A stretch of 64,000 bases of DNA from Micropterix aruncella. Its lineage: Eukaryota; Arthropoda; Insecta; Lepidoptera; Micropterigidae. The position numbers were made by a program, and so were the translations under genes. Under the pieces are notes generated by a model. It did not search any database. It was not told where the DNA came from and saw only the letters and a list, made by a program, of their open reading frames with translations. Of this stretch, positions 22,085 to 33,430 are shown in pieces (the first letter of the stretch is position 1; each line of letters opens with the position of its first letter). The DNA is taken from positions 18,918,067 through 18,982,066 of the forward strand of contig OX155967.1 of NCBI GenBank assembly GCA_944548615.1, read 5' to 3'.

Positions 22085-22720
22085 GCCATAGTTATAGTCC
22101 AAGAGGCAGCGAAAAAAAAGTGCAAGAGTTTTGTAAAATCTGATACTTTCAGATCAGACAGTATATTGGCAGTAGAATGCTGGGGTTAGTCAACAGGCCA
22201 GACTCTGGGACACTGCTGCTGGCGTACTAGAAAAGGTGTGATTATAATTAGTACATACCTACCCCAAAAGTGTTTTGGAAAACCTGAAAATTCATCAGTA
22301 GACATTGGATGCAATACAGAACTAGAGACAAATGGTCAGACTGCTTAACAATAGACTACGTGGCGTCAGCACTACTCCATACATGGCACAAACATGAAGT
22401 CCATTACTATATATTGCGCGGTACAACGATGCGTAATATTTACCAACAAATACGTACCGGCGTATTTGCGGGGAGTACTGCTGACGCCAAGAGTTCTGTT
22501 TTTAAGCAGTCTGACCATTTATTTCGAATTCTTTATTGTATCCACTGTCTACTGATGCATTTTCAGTGTTTCCAAAACACTTTGAGGGTACTAATTAAAG
22601 TCACACCTTTCCGTTAGTACGCCAGCACCAGGTGTTGCGGAGTCTGGCCTGCTGACTCTACCCCAGCATTCTATGGCCAAAATACTGTCTGATCTCAGTC
22701 ACTTACTTTTGTGAACTGTG
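22085..22720. repeat. Long imperfect palindrome (foldback), about 0.63 kb
   Basis: Sequence from about 22085 to 22390 is repeated as its reverse complement from about 22720 back to 22430. Paired landmarks include ATCAGACAGTAT, AGAATGCTGGGG, CTGGCGTACTA, AGTGTTTTGGAAA, CATCAGTAGACA and AATGGTCAGACTGCTTAA. The outer half of the arm (TCCAAGAGGCAGCGA to GGTGT) also occurs as a single direct copy at 41825-41970, so the palindrome arose from a dispersed repeat. Confidence 0.8.
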
Positions 22721-22830
22721 AGGTTTTTGCGAACTTGCGGTTATACTGGCAAAGATAAATTATCATTAAGAAATAACAACGAGAAAAACATTTTTTTTAA
22801 ATGGTCCCTAGATTTAGAAACGAATCCCTA

Positions 22831-23709
22831 TCATTGATTATATATGATATTAAAATAATCAACTCCATAGTACGTCGTGGCAACCCTTCTGCGCCGGCGA
22901 AATGCAGGTGACGTTGATAGTATTGACAGCAAAAATAATAGCAATTTATTTAGCCATCTATAATAACATTGATTATTATTGTTTTTTTTATAGAGGACTG
23001 ATTGATTATAAAAACCCAATATTGTAATCAATGATAACAATAATAACATCTATCGCATTTGTATATAGGTTGATTACATGACTGATGATTACATGAGCTA
23101 GAATGCCATCTATTAGTCAACCTAAATTTCAAAGTGAGTAATCATTACGCATCGAAACCTGTAGTTTACCAAATAAAAAAATGACATCTATACCTATGTG
23201 AAAAATATTAAAATAATAAGAGCTATGTTTAAAAATTCGTTTGTTGTTACATTATTATTTTATTTCGCGATAGGATACCGTATAGGCGAGTTAGAACGCC
23301 ATCTAAAGTGCGCCGTCTCACATTTATACCACGAACGCCGCCATATTGAACATAATAAGAGAAGATTAGTGTCTACGGATGTCTACGGATTATGCAGAGA
23401 GAGCGACAAAACACAAAGTACACTTTTTGTATGCAAGACGTGCCTTCTTAGACAATATCTTCCTATAAAAAAATTCAAATAACCATATCAATTCTGCACC
23501 CCTTTTGGGCAAAATTCTTTTTAAAATTCCTCGGTCTCCCTCTCCTCGTTCAAAAGATACATTTTATATACCCTCTTTTCACACGAACTATGCGAAAAAT
23601 ACCTTTTTCAGACGGTCATGTTTACGTTATAATAAAGCTTCGAATGACCTCGACATATTTTCCGACACGTTGGTTAGTTTTACCATTGATTTTATATAAA
23701 ATCAATGGT
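22831..23709. mobile_element. Element family with TACCATTGATTATA ends, degenerate copy
   Basis: Begins (T)ATCATTGATTATAT and shares GGCAACCCTT, ATAATAACATTGATTATTA, AAAACCCA and GAACGCCATCTA blocks with 50105-51841. The right end appears as a 28 bp perfect palindrome at 23682-23709 (ACCATTGATTTTA and its complement), which looks like two element ends abutting. No transposase. Confidence 0.55.
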
Positions 23710-23914
23710 TTTACGAAAAAAATAGGCGATTTGTTGTTGCATTAGCTTATAGTTTAATTTATTTTTAAGTAAAACTTTTTGTTTTTTGGTTGCATTAGTT
23801 GATTTGGTTGCTTGGTTTAATAAGTTATTAGTGTAAGTTTGATTGTCTTTTTCCCTCTGCTACTATTTATAATGTTTTGTAGTAATTAATGGTATTATAG
23901 GTCTATTTGTATTA

Positions 23915-24482
23915 CTAGCTGACCCAGCGAACTTCGTACCGCCTAACAGTCAATAAATGTCGTGTTACAGATTAGCTGAACTTAATTTATGACTTTATGA
24001 AAGTAATACAATGAATACAAAATAAATATTAAGTTCACTACTTTATTAAACAAAAAGAAATATAAAAGTTTAAAAAATATGTATATCAATCGCGTGTCAG
24101 CAAGACATGATTGAATTAAACTATTTACATATTGTGCAGCATGGGATGCACTCGGTTTAATTCCCTTCATTGAAACACCTTGTTATATACGACATTTTTT
24201 GTTTTTTTTTATCGGGCGCAAGAACAAATAAAGCGGATGACTTGCTGACACGTGAACATGCCACGCCACGTACAGCTGATAATGAGAAAAACACGGATTT
24301 ACATTTTGTATGGGAAAATGTTTTTTCTTTTATTTTAAATTTTCGTCAATTTTCGTTTCTATTAGTTTTTCTGCTATTCGGAACGGAGACAAATACTACA
24401 AATCAAAAACCATGAAAATCGGTCCAGCCTTTCTCGAGTTATAAGTGTTCGAACAAACCCGACTTTGTTTTATATATATAGA
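23915..24482 (+). repeat. Interspersed element, CTAGCTGACCC start and TATATATAGAT end
   Basis: Starts CTAGCTGACCCAGCGAACTT and ends TTTTATATATATAGATG. I know this start/end pair as very frequent in Lepidoptera, probably the 3' part of an RTE-type or related non-autonomous element. The same architecture frames 36194-40867. Contains AAAATCGGTCCAGCCTTTC near the end. Confidence 0.6.
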
Positions 24483-24804
24483 TGTATTATTTTCACACAA
24501 ATATATACTTATTTTTAATACAAATACATAAATGTTTTTTTACAACCACCAAAACAGAGTAGATATCATGTGAACATAATATTATGCTTTACAAAGAACA
24601 ACAGCGGGCGACGCGACGGTGATTTTTTTATTTCTCCTCGCGCACGCGCCAAACAACATTTTGATCGACGCACGGCGCGTGTGCGGGCATGTGTTATTGG
24701 CGTGTGGACTTGTGTTATAGCGTGAGTTATTGTGGAGGTCGGCAGGTGTCATTGTCGGATCAAAGTAATTGCATTACCATTGAATAACTAACCGTGAACA
24801 GGGG
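24483..24804. other. Gene-free segment
   Basis: AT-rich, then a GC-richer CGCGCACGCGCC region (24640-24700). No gene recognised; runs up to the hAT target duplication. Confidence 0.4.
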
Positions 24805-24812
24805 GTGTCGAC

Positions 24813-25548
24813 CAGGGGCGTAGCTACCGCCGTATCTGCCGTATCAATTATACGGGGCCCCCAACCTAACCTGACCTGACCTGGAGACCTGAGTAGTATG
24901 TTCGAAATATTACAACCGGAGAAACTCCTGTCTTCTTCAAACGAAGAGATATTAAACGCTTCCGGAAAACTGTCGGCTAAATACAGAAAAGACATCTCAG
25001 TTATTCTTTATGAACAATTAAAGGCTCTAAAAACATGCTTAACATCTGAAATTCAAAAAATTCATTCCATTTAAGAAACTCATTGAATTATTGCTAATAA
25101 AATTCAATAGTCTTGCATCCAGTTTTCCGGAGGTAATAACAGCATGCTTTTTATTCTTGACCCTTCCAGTTACAACTGCAACTGGTGAAAGAAGTTTTTC
25201 AAAATTAAAACTGATAAAAAATTACCTAAGAACTTCGATGGGACATGAACGCCTGTCAGACCTGTCACTATTGTCCATAGAGGCAGAAACTTTAGAAAAA
25301 CTAAAGTCATCATCAGCTATAAATGATTTAATAAATCAGTTTGCCGAAAAAAAAGGCAAGGAGAGTGTATATTTAATTTGAATTGTTTGTAAAAATTTTG
25401 GAAAAAGTGATAGGTAATTATGATGAATAAATATTTCTTTTAATTTTATGCAAACATTTCTTTTTCTTTTGTGAGAAATCTCTACCCTTCCTAAGGGCCC
25501 CCAAACAAATTTTTATACGGGGCCCCGCCAAGGCACGCTACGCCACTG
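24813..25548 (+). mobile_element. hAT derivative with perfect 8 bp target duplication
   Basis: Terminal inverted repeats CAGGGGCGTAGC and (right end read inward) CAGTGGCGTAGC differ at one base. Flanks carry an exact 8 bp duplication GTGTCGAC (24805-24812 and 25549-25556), diagnostic of hAT. The 736 bp copy keeps only the C-terminal part of the transposase. Confidence 0.92.
24898..25381 (+). pseudogene. hAT transposase C-terminal remnant
   Basis: The first frame (from 24898) gives an EILQPEKLLSSSNEEIL segment and stops at about 25074. A +1 shift leads into the second (25091-25381), which contains the hAT dimerisation signature TATGERSFSKLKLIKNYLR and LSLLSIEAE. DNA-binding zinc finger and catalytic domain are absent, so the copy depends on a transposase made elsewhere. 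The same C-terminal region is kept in the minus-strand hAT at 58660-59500. Confidence 0.85.
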
Positions 25549-25556
25549 GTGTCGAC

Positions 25557-25950
25557 ATAAAGTAAAACGTAATAAATTAAAAGTACTTTTTTTTAAGAAG
25601 CCTAACTTTTCATCAGGGATTTCCAGTGGTAAACTTCCGGCTCCATCTTTAGATCCTCAACATCATATTGTGTAATGAAGAGTTGTCATGATTACAAAAC
25701 ATACTAGCTCCAGTTCCAGTCCCCTCCCTTCATCCCGGCTGCATCATCAAATCAGCTCGATGGTAGTATAATATTGCATTGTCACCGAACTTACATAAGT
25801 ATGCCAAATGTCAGCTTAATCTGATACAAGAAAGTAATTGAAAAATGGTTTGCAAATTTTAAAACGGACAACTTACATACGAACATTGCACGTTTAAATA
25901 AAGCTTGTAACATGAACAATAATTTAAATAAATAAATAAGTTAACAGTAA
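25557..25950. other. Gene-free interspersed sequence
   Basis: No gene. Contains GCCAAATGTCAGCTTAATC and CATACGAACATTGCACG, phrases typical of short lepidopteran repeats, and ends in an (AAAT)n-like run before the BEL fragment. Confidence 0.4.
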
Positions 25951-26046
25951 AAACTGGGCACTGCTCGTCTTAACACCATAACCGCAAAGAGCCAGATATA
26001 TTCTGTCAGGGCTTTAATCGACAGTGCTAGCCAAAATAACTTTATA
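25951..26046 (+). pseudogene. BEL/Pao aspartic protease, N-terminal piece
   Basis: A short stretch in frame with the later ORF contains the LGTARL strand and the active-site region ALIDSASQ of the retropepsin-like (DUF1758) protease. In-frame TAA at 25948-25950 precedes it. It ends at the TA used by the pogo-like insertion. Confidence 0.8.
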
Positions 26047-29000
26047 GGGTAGGGGGCCCAAAAGATGAACATCCCCCAGAAGATGAACATTTGACGGTTT
26101 TTCGAATATCCTAAGAGATGGTATTTTTTTCTGTTGGGGAAACATTTTTTTTTCGTAATGGCAATGACATCCCTATGCTTGTGTAGAATTTGGTGTCAGT
26201 ATTGCGACCAGTCTTGACAGGATAGCGCGTTGAAATTGTGCCTGGAGTGATTCGTTACTTTTGTATGGAAACCTTCTAAGGTATGCACTTACCATCACTA
26301 AGCTTTTTCGTTGATTGTTCGAATTTGAATTGTCAGATCATGACTCTAATGCTATGGATGAAATATAGACTATGTTATTGACTGTTAAAAAAGTTTAATG
26401 GAAATTAAAATCAGTTATGTTATTTAAAAACCGCTGTTCAAGTAATGGTCCTCAAAAGTTAACTGAAACCCAATAATTGAACGTCGTTCATGTATTGGGT
26501 ATTTCCACGAAAAGAAGATTAGCGTTTTTGACGCACGACTGAATTATTTTATTTGACAATAATGGCATGAATGACTTAAGCATGTTATTATTTATATTAC
26601 TACCAAAACATGAACTTCTGTTTCCATTGTAATTAAAGAGTTTCTGTTGAAAATAGTTTGTATGGTGTTCAATTATTGGGTACCGAGACCAATAGATGAA
26701 CGAACATTTTTGTATGATGTTCATCTATTGGATATTGACACCAATACTTGAACGAACAAATAATATTCGTTCAACTAATGGCGGCGGTAACCATTAAGTG
26801 AAATTTGAGCCGAGGAGGCCAATTTATAATCAAAAAATCGGATAAGCAGTATTTCGATAACAAAGGGCATTTTTTTTAAATTATTGAAATGATTTTCTAG
26901 CTCTAAAAACTAATCAACATTACTTCTCAATATAGAATTAACATTTAATTATTTACTTCTGCCCTGATTTCATATTACTTAAACATGGCATGGTCCTTGG
27001 CATGCATCACTCTAATGAGCAAATACGAGTATTTAGATCTATTTATTTACGCGTATTATATAATTCACCACAAGATTAATGTATACTACATAATATATTT
27101 ATTTGCCAGATGTCACCCAAGGTTGAGAAGAAATACTCGCATAAGTCTTCAGAAACAGCAGTGAAGCTTATAAAGTCGAACGCAATTTCTTTACATCGGG
27201 CCAGCCTGCAATTTGGAATACCAAAGGGAACTTTGCACAACAAGGTGCGAGGCAAAGTTCCACTGGAGTCTAAAAAAGGTCCTGCCACAATATTAACGGA
27301 TCATGAGGAGAATAAACTCGCGACATGGATAATAAACATGGCCAAAATTGGATATGCTATGAATATCGAAGACGTTAAGGATTCTTTTCAACACTTCATG
27401 GAGAATTCCATCAGAGCAAAAGAATTTCCGGGTGGGCGGCCAGGAAGAAAATGGATATGCCTGTTCTTAAATAGACACCCTAACATTACCAAGAGAAATA
27501 CCGAGATTATTTCCCGTTCTAGAGCCGTGATAAGAGAGAAGATGACCAGAGAATGGTTTCAAGCCCTAAAGACGTACCTAGATCAAGAGAACCAATTAGA
27601 CATTCTCAACGACCCACGCCGCATCTTTAATTCAGATGAGACAGGAATTCAACTCTGCCCAAAATCAGGAGTCGTACTAGGATCAAAAAGTTATCGGAAT
27701 ACGTACGTATTGCAAAGGAGAAAGAATGTATCACCACCCTGAGCCAATGGTGATATTGCACCTCCAATGGTAGTTTATCCATTGAAGCGGATATCAAAGA
27801 AATAGTGAATTCCGTCCCTGATGATTGGGGAATAGGACGCTCGAAATCTGGTTGGATGACTGGAGATACTTTTTATGACTATATTGTAAATATTTTCTAT
27901 CCCTGGATCATTAAAAAGAACATTACAATGCCAATATTGCTACTGCTTGATGGACACAAATCACATGTTAACTTACAATTGCACGAATTTTGTAGAGAAA
28001 AAGATCTTATACTGTATTGCGTTTTGCCCAACGCCACGCACATACACATACAGGGAATGCGAACAATTCTTCCTATATTGATGTTTTAAAAGTCATTGAC
28101 TCAGCTGCTTCAAGTTCAGCAGTAACTGACCGTGAACCAAGTACTTCGGCAATGTGAGTGATACCACTATCTAAACAAATTATAGTTCTAAGTAATGAAC
28201 TAGTTGATCGAAAAGAAGTAGTACTTCAAACAAAAAGGAAATTTGAGGTAAATGAAAATAAATTTAAAAGCATTGGCGAGATTTTGATATATCCTGAGAG
28301 TCAGAAGAAAGCGACAATAAAAAGAAAATATTCACACATACCATTGGCAATTACATCAAAAAATTTAACGAGATTATGCAAAAAAAAGAAACGGAGAAGA
28401 AATAAACAGAAGAGGCTATACTGCTTCGAATAATAATGAAAGAAAAAAAGAAAGCTGAAAAGCCATTAATAAAAAATTGTACTAAAAATAAGAAAAGAAA
28501 TAGTAGCACATTCATGGCTAATGGTATTTTGAGGACTATAGCTTCTATTGAAAGGGATTTCACACAGACAAAGAAAACAATAAGGGTAATATAATAAATA
28601 CCAATGTGAAAATAATTTCTGGAAACTCCAAAAGCTTACAAGAACTATCGAATTCAATAAGATATGGTACACACGTCGTTGTCGTTTTTTCTACTAATAA
28701 GAGAGACCGCTATTACGTAGGAAAGGTGGTAATGATAAATACGGAGAAGACAACGTATAAAGTCATTTTTTTAAGAAAGAAAGGCAACAAATTGGATACT
28801 TTAACTTATTTTGTGAATCCAGCTGTTTCAGACCTTTCAGAAGTTTCTGTTAAGAATATAAAAGAAGTTTTGCAAATGCCCTCTTATAGTCGACGAGGCT
28901 TGTTGTGATTTTCAAACGCCGTATTTGATCTGAAAATGTGTGAGTAAAAGTTTGTCTCATTATATTTGAAAATTGTACATTTTAATAAAATGTTTGTAAA

Positions 29001-29327
29001 AGTATTTATTATAAAAGCGTATTTTCCATGTACCTAAACTTAGTTTTTCTTGTTTCCTATGTTTCTTAGTTCATAATCTGGGCCGTTAATGTTCATAGAT
29101 AGGACACAAGCGTTCAACTACTGGTTATTTTCGACTTTTTCACAGTTTACATTTTTTATAAAATTGTACTATCGCTTTAAACTAAAATAAAAAATATAGG
29201 CATAATCCTGATTAAATTATCTATAAAATGTACATATACGTAAAAGGAAATAGGTTATATAAAGCCATAAAAAACCATCATAAAGTCGGCCACATCCTTA
29301 AATGTTCATCTATTGGGCCCCCTACCC
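26047..29327 (+). mobile_element. pogo/Tigger-like DNA transposon inserted in BEL/Pao
   Basis: Terminal inverted repeats of about 26 bp start GGGTAGGGGGCCCAA and continue (A/T)AGATGAACAT, with one mismatch between ends. TA flanks both sides (26045-26046, 29328-29329), as expected for the Tc1/mariner-pogo group. Subterminal copies of (A/T)AGATGAAC and its complement TTCATCTATTGG occur at 26080, 26690-26725 and 29305, probably transposase binding sites. Disregarding the element and one TA, the BEL reading frame is uninterrupted. Confidence 0.92.
27110..28908 (+). pseudogene. pogo-like (Jerky/CENP-B type) transposase, broken
   Basis: The first ORF, 210 codons from ATG 27110, has a pipsqueak-type helix-turn-helix (about residues 8-50, ASLQFGIPKGTLHNKVRG), a CENP-B-type helix-turn-helix (about 60-130, GRPGRKWICLFLNRHP) and the first DDE aspartate (FNSDETGI, about 175). 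A frameshift near 27735 is followed by the middle of the catalytic domain (27805-28050) with the second aspartate, LLLDGHKSH. The third catalytic block is missing: after THIHIQ the frame jumps to C-terminal sequence (28158-28433, lysine-rich; 28606-28908, a YYVGKVV domain common in insect Jerky-like transposases). At least two frameshifts and one deletion make it inactive. Confidence 0.88.
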
Positions 29328-29329
29328 TA

Positions 29330-32300
29330 ACCCATGCATGCTGTAAACGGTTAGGTCTAAATCCTCTACCGAATCGCAATCATGCATTTGTGAAAGGGAT
29401 AGGGGGGAAGACACATCCGGTAAACGGGATTACATGTGTTACTTTAAGTTCCCGTCATAATAATGACGTAAAATTCACCATTCAACCGCTGATCGTTGAC
29501 CGAATTACGGACGAGCTGCCTAGTGCGGTAATTGATGTTTCGTCATTAAGTTACTTGCAGAATTTGCCGCTGGCTGATGACAACTTTGGCACGCCTGAAC
29601 CCATTGATATGATACTCGGAGTTCAGATCTTTACGGAGATCCTATTGAAGGGAAAGATACTCGGCTCAGTAGGTCAACCACACGCACTTGAAACAAAACT
29701 GGGATATATTGTCATGGGGACTGCCCCAATATCCAATTCCAGCTGTTCATTAAACAATTACGCTTTCTGTTCATTTAATAATATGTCCATGGAGAATCTC
29801 ATGGCAAAGTTCTGGGAGCTAGAAGAAATCCCTACATTAAAATTTCTATCACAGTCAGATCGGAAATGTGAAGAAATATACTCAAACACAACAACACGTG
29901 ACACATCAGGGAGATATACCGTGTCTTTACCATTTAAGGACGATGTTGATACACTCGGGGACTCTATACAAACCGCAACCCGACGATTCTTATCCCTCGA
30001 AAGAAAATTAGCCTCGTCGCCATCGTTGCGTCAGACATACGACGGAGCAATTCGGGAATACTTAGATAAGAGTTACCTCTCCGAGGTCCTGGAAGGCCTA
30101 GGAAACTGCGGCTATTATATCCCGCATCACGCAATTATTCGCGAAGATAAAACCACTACAAAATTGCGGATAGTAATGGACGCTAGCGCCAAAACTTCCA
30201 GCACAGTATCGCTAAATGATATTTTATATGCAGGAGAAAATCTCCAACTCAATTTGTTCAACATTCTCCTGAATTTCCGCTTATTTCCCATCGCAATAAA
30301 TGCAGATGTTCGACAGATGTACTTGCAGGTGGGTATTCTGCCAGAACATAGAAAATTTCAACGCATCTTGTATAGATTTAATCCAAATGAACCTCTTACT
30401 ACCTACGAGTTTACCCGCGTATGTTTCGGCTTAAAATGCAGCCCCTTTCTGGCACTTCGCACTGTACGGCGCCTAGCCTCAGACGAATGCAGCCGCTTTC
30501 CTCTAGCGTCGGAAGTAGTGACACGAGACATATACATGGACGATGTAGTCACAAGTGTCATGACACCATCAGACGCAATCGAGTTGTCAACTCAGCTGAT
30601 TAAATTATTCAAGGCCGGGGGATTTGACCTTGTAAAATTTTCCAGCAATTCGCATGAACTTCTACAGAGAATCCCCGAGGAACACTGCCTTTCTCAAGCA
30701 GTGGATTTTAAGGAAGAACATTCTATAAACATTCTGGGTCTTCGTTGGCTACCTGCGTCTGATGTATTTACTTTCGTCGTTAATCCTGAAATAACTAAAT
30801 GCACAAAGCGCAACATTTTATCTTGCGTAGCCAAGCTTTGGGACGTCATGGGTTTTGTTGCACCAGTTATATTATACGCAAAGCTGCTAATCAAAACTTT
30901 ATGGCTTCTAAAATTGGACTGGGACGATATGCCTCCTCAAAACATCATTTCTGCATGGTCACAATTCCAAGCAGAATTACCAGAGTTGGAACGCCTGGAA
31001 ATACCTCGACACTTAGGAGTCACATCAAACGTCACCCTAACTTTAATTGGATTTGGAGATGCAAGTGAAAAGGCCTATGGAGGCGTGGTTTATTTACATG
31101 TTTCCTACGCAGATCACAGGCCAAACAAGCTCACTATAGTCGGTGCAAGGTCTAAAATCGCTCCACTAAAGGTTGTATCTCTTGCACGCCTGGAGTTATG
31201 CGCAGCTCTCTTACTTTCAAAATTGTTAAAGGTAGTTGTCGATACGTACACTCCGCGTTATCGACTTGAAAATATATTCGCTTTCTCTGACTCTACCGTC
31301 GCTCTAAGTTGGATTCATTCATCCCCGCATCGGTGGCACACCTTTGTGTCAAACCGAGTCGCAAAAATTCATGATAACCTCCCCGCATCCACATTTTACC
31401 ATATATCAGGTAATGAAAACCCTAGCGATTGTTTGAGCAGGGGCTTATTACCTTCTCAACTAATTGATCACCCGCTCTGGCTACATGGGCCTCCATGGCT
31501 CCAGTCAGATTCAAGTGTTTGGCCTATCCAACCATTTACTCACGACAAGCAGGTAGCAGTTCCTGAGGAAAAAACAGTGGTGTTAAGTACAATATCAGCT
31601 GAAGAACCATTAATGTACACATTAGCCAAACGGGTTTCTTCGTGGTCTAGACTACTCCATATAGTTGTCTATGTACTTCGCTTTACAAAGAAGTTACCAA
31701 GATCGGCCAAAATGACAGTTTCTGATTTAGATGCTGCAGAGTCTCGCATTTTAATGGCAGTTCAAACGGTACATTTTTCGGAAGATATTAAAACCATACA
31801 AAGAAACCAACCAGCGTCAAGCGCTCTACGCAAGCTCAACCCTCACTTAAAGGATGGTCTACTTCGAGTAGGCGGTAGACTGGCGAACGCTGAACTGAGT
31901 GAGGAAAGTAAGCATCCAGTTTTACTTCCTAAGCGCGATCATGTAGTCAATCTAATTATAGATTACTACCACAGTCGGTACATGCACACTGGTCCCCATT
32001 TATTGATGTCGTTACTGCGGCAACAATTTTGGATTCTGTCTGCACGAAACATTGTAAGAAAACGCATTCAAATGTGCAACACATGTTTCAAAACGAACCC
32101 TAAAGTGGTATTTCCGATAATGGCCGATCTGCCAGCATGTCGCGTACGTCAAGCAAACCCATTTTGCCACACGGGAGTTGATTATGCCGGTCCTTTCACA
32201 TTAGTACTCAATCGTTATCGCGGGTGTCGCACACAAAAGGCATATTTATGCCTCTTCGTATGTCTAGTAACCCGCGCTCTTCATCTCGAACTTGTCTCTG

Positions 32301-33076
32301 ATTTAAGCACAGAAACATTTCTAAATGCATTCAAACGCTTCTTATCCCGGCGAGGTCCATGTAGTACCATGTACTCAGACTGTGGGACTAACTTCATAGG
32401 AGCAAAGTCCCACCTAGACTCTTTGTATTCATTTCTCGCTTCGGACGAATATAATGGTGTTATAAATAAACACCTCACGTCTTCCAAGATTGAATGGAAA
32501 TTGAATCCACCACGTGCCCCACATTTTGGTGGTATATGGGAGGCAAATGTCCGTTCTGTAAAAACTCATCTCCACCGAGTAATTGGTACGCAAATTTTAA
32601 CATATGAAGAGTTATACACCGTCCTCGCTCAAATAGAAGCCCTCTTAAATTCACGTCCACTTTCATTATTAAGTGGTGATCCATCAGAGCCACTCGCACT
32701 AACGCCCGCCCATTTCCTAACCTTAACACCACTAACCTCGCTACCAGCTGCCTCTGTATCAGAACAACCACTTTCTACGATCAAACGCAAATTTATGCTG
32801 GACCATATGGTGCAAAATTATTGGTCTCGTTGGAGTCTGGAATATCTACATACCTTGCAAGTACGGCAGAAGTGGAATACCCCGTCTCATCCCATTGTCA
32901 AAGGGATGGTCGTTCTTGTGAGGGAGGATAACTCTCCGCCTCTTCATTGGCCTTTAGGAGTAATAGAAGAAATTTATCCTGGCACAGATGCCGTAACTCG
33001 AGTGGTTCTTGTCCGGACCAAGTCTGGGGTTTACAAGCGACCGGTGGTAAAGATCTGCCCTTTACCAACTCAATAA
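29330..33076 (+). CDS. BEL/Pao polyprotein, protease C-terminal part to integrase
   Basis: About 1,248 codons open without a stop to TAA 33074-33076. Numbering from 29228: rest of the DUF1758 protease with MILGVQIF (about 134); reverse transcriptase with YMDDV near 437; RNase H/Peptidase_A17 region with GFGDASEKAYGG near 607; H2C2 zinc-binding site around 920-955; integrase core with Asp near 985 and 1051 (SDCGTNF) and Glu near 1105 (GIWEAN); and a final DUF5641-like domain (WSRWSLEYL, GVIEEIYPG). The frame upstream of 29330 belongs to the pogo element and is not part of this protein. A long intact frame in a 5'-truncated, interrupted copy argues for recent events. Confidence 0.93.
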   Translation, partial: THACCKRLGLNPLPNRNHAFVKGIGGKTHPVNGITCVTLSSRHNNDVKFTIQPLIVDRITDELPSAVIDVSSLSYLQNLPLADDNFGTPEPIDMILGVQIFTEILLKGKILGSVGQPHALETKLGYIVMGTAPISNSSCSLNNYAFCSFNNMSMENLMAKFWELEEIPTLKFLSQSDRKCEEIYSNTTTRDTSGRYTVSLPFKDDVDTLGDSIQTATRRFLSLERKLASSPSLRQTYDGAIREYLDKSYLSEVLEGLGNCGYYIPHHAIIREDKTTTKLRIVMDASAKTSSTVSLNDILYAGENLQLNLFNILLNFRLFPIAINADVRQMYLQVGILPEHRKFQRILYRFNPNEPLTTYEFTRVCFGLKCSPFLALRTVRRLASDECSRFPLASEVVTRDIYMDDVVTSVMTPSDAIELSTQLIKLFKAGGFDLVKFSSNSHELLQRIPEEHCLSQAVDFKEEHSINILGLRWLPASDVFTFVVNPEITKCTKRNILSCVAKLWDVMGFVAPVILYAKLLIKTLWLLKLDWDDMPPQNIISAWSQFQAELPELERLEIPRHLGVTSNVTLTLIGFGDASEKAYGGVVYLHVSYADHRPNKLTIVGARSKIAPLKVVSLARLELCAALLLSKLLKVVVDTYTPRYRLENIFAFSDSTVALSWIHSSPHRWHTFVSNRVAKIHDNLPASTFYHISGNENPSDCLSRGLLPSQLIDHPLWLHGPPWLQSDSSVWPIQPFTHDKQVAVPEEKTVVLSTISAEEPLMYTLAKRVSSWSRLLHIVVYVLRFTKKLPRSAKMTVSDLDAAESRILMAVQTVHFSEDIKTIQRNQPASSALRKLNPHLKDGLLRVGGRLANAELSEESKHPVLLPKRDHVVNLIIDYYHSRYMHTGPHLLMSLLRQQFWILSARNIVRKRIQMCNTCFKTNPKVVFPIMADLPACRVRQANPFCHTGVDYAGPFTLVLNRYRGCRTQKAYLCLFVCLVTRALHLELVSDLSTETFLNAFKRFLSRRGPCSTMYSDCGTNFIGAKSHLDSLYSFLASDEYNGVINKHLTSSKIEWKLNPPRAPHFGGIWEANVRSVKTHLHRVIGTQILTYEELYTVLAQIEALLNSRPLSLLSGDPSEPLALTPAHFLTLTPLTSLPAASVSEQPLSTIKRKFMLDHMVQNYWSRWSLEYLHTLQVRQKWNTPSHPIVKGMVVLVREDNSPPLHWPLGVIEEIYPGTDAVTRVVLVRTKSGVYKRPVVKICPLPTQ

Positions 33077-33344
33077 ACTTTCAATTAGAATTACCGCATC
33101 CCGCACAAATCAATAAAACCGCAAATGTTTAATTACTTATAATTTTACCAACCGCATTTTTTAGTGTTAAGTTATATTCTTTAGCCATTTAGATCAGCTG
33201 ACATAATAACCGCTTTATAATAAATTCATCACATCGCTTCATTGAGAACACACACAGGGTCGATTGGTGCATTCAAGTTAATAGATTGGGTATTAATTCT
33301 CACATGACATAAAGGTTTATACCTTTCATTTGAAAGGGGTCCTT

Positions 33345-33430
33345 TCAAGGCCGGGGGAATGTTCACGCCAGTGAGGTTTGTGTGAGAATTAGCGTAATTT
33401 TCCGCCTCCTAATCACTTGTCTAATCCAAT
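33345..33430 (+). repeat. BEL polypurine tract and start of 3' LTR
   Basis: AAGGCCGGGGGAA (33347-33359) is a purine-rich primer tract. The LTR candidate starts TGTTCACGCCAGTGAGG at 33360. Its 3' end cannot be placed, because a partial copy of the tandem-unit repeat (GAGCCAACCCTG) begins near 33440 and no second LTR is available for comparison. Confidence 0.6.

Larger units (their letters stand above)
25951..33430 (+). mobile_element. BEL/Pao retrotransposon, 5'-truncated, split by a pogo-like element
   Basis: The recognisable part starts in the protease at about 25951, is interrupted at 26047-29327 by a DNA transposon, and continues as one open frame to 33076. A polypurine tract and the start of a 3' LTR (TGTTCACGCCAG, from 33360) follow. 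The 5' LTR, primer site and gag are not in the window next to it, so the copy lost its 5' end. Domain order (protease, reverse transcriptase, RNase H, integrase, C-terminal DUF5641-like) is that of BEL/Pao. Confidence 0.88.

Noticed and set aside
29228..29329. Using ATG 29228 as the start of the BEL protein
   Set aside because: Those 34 codons lie inside the pogo-like element's right end; BEL sequence begins after the TA at 29328-29329.
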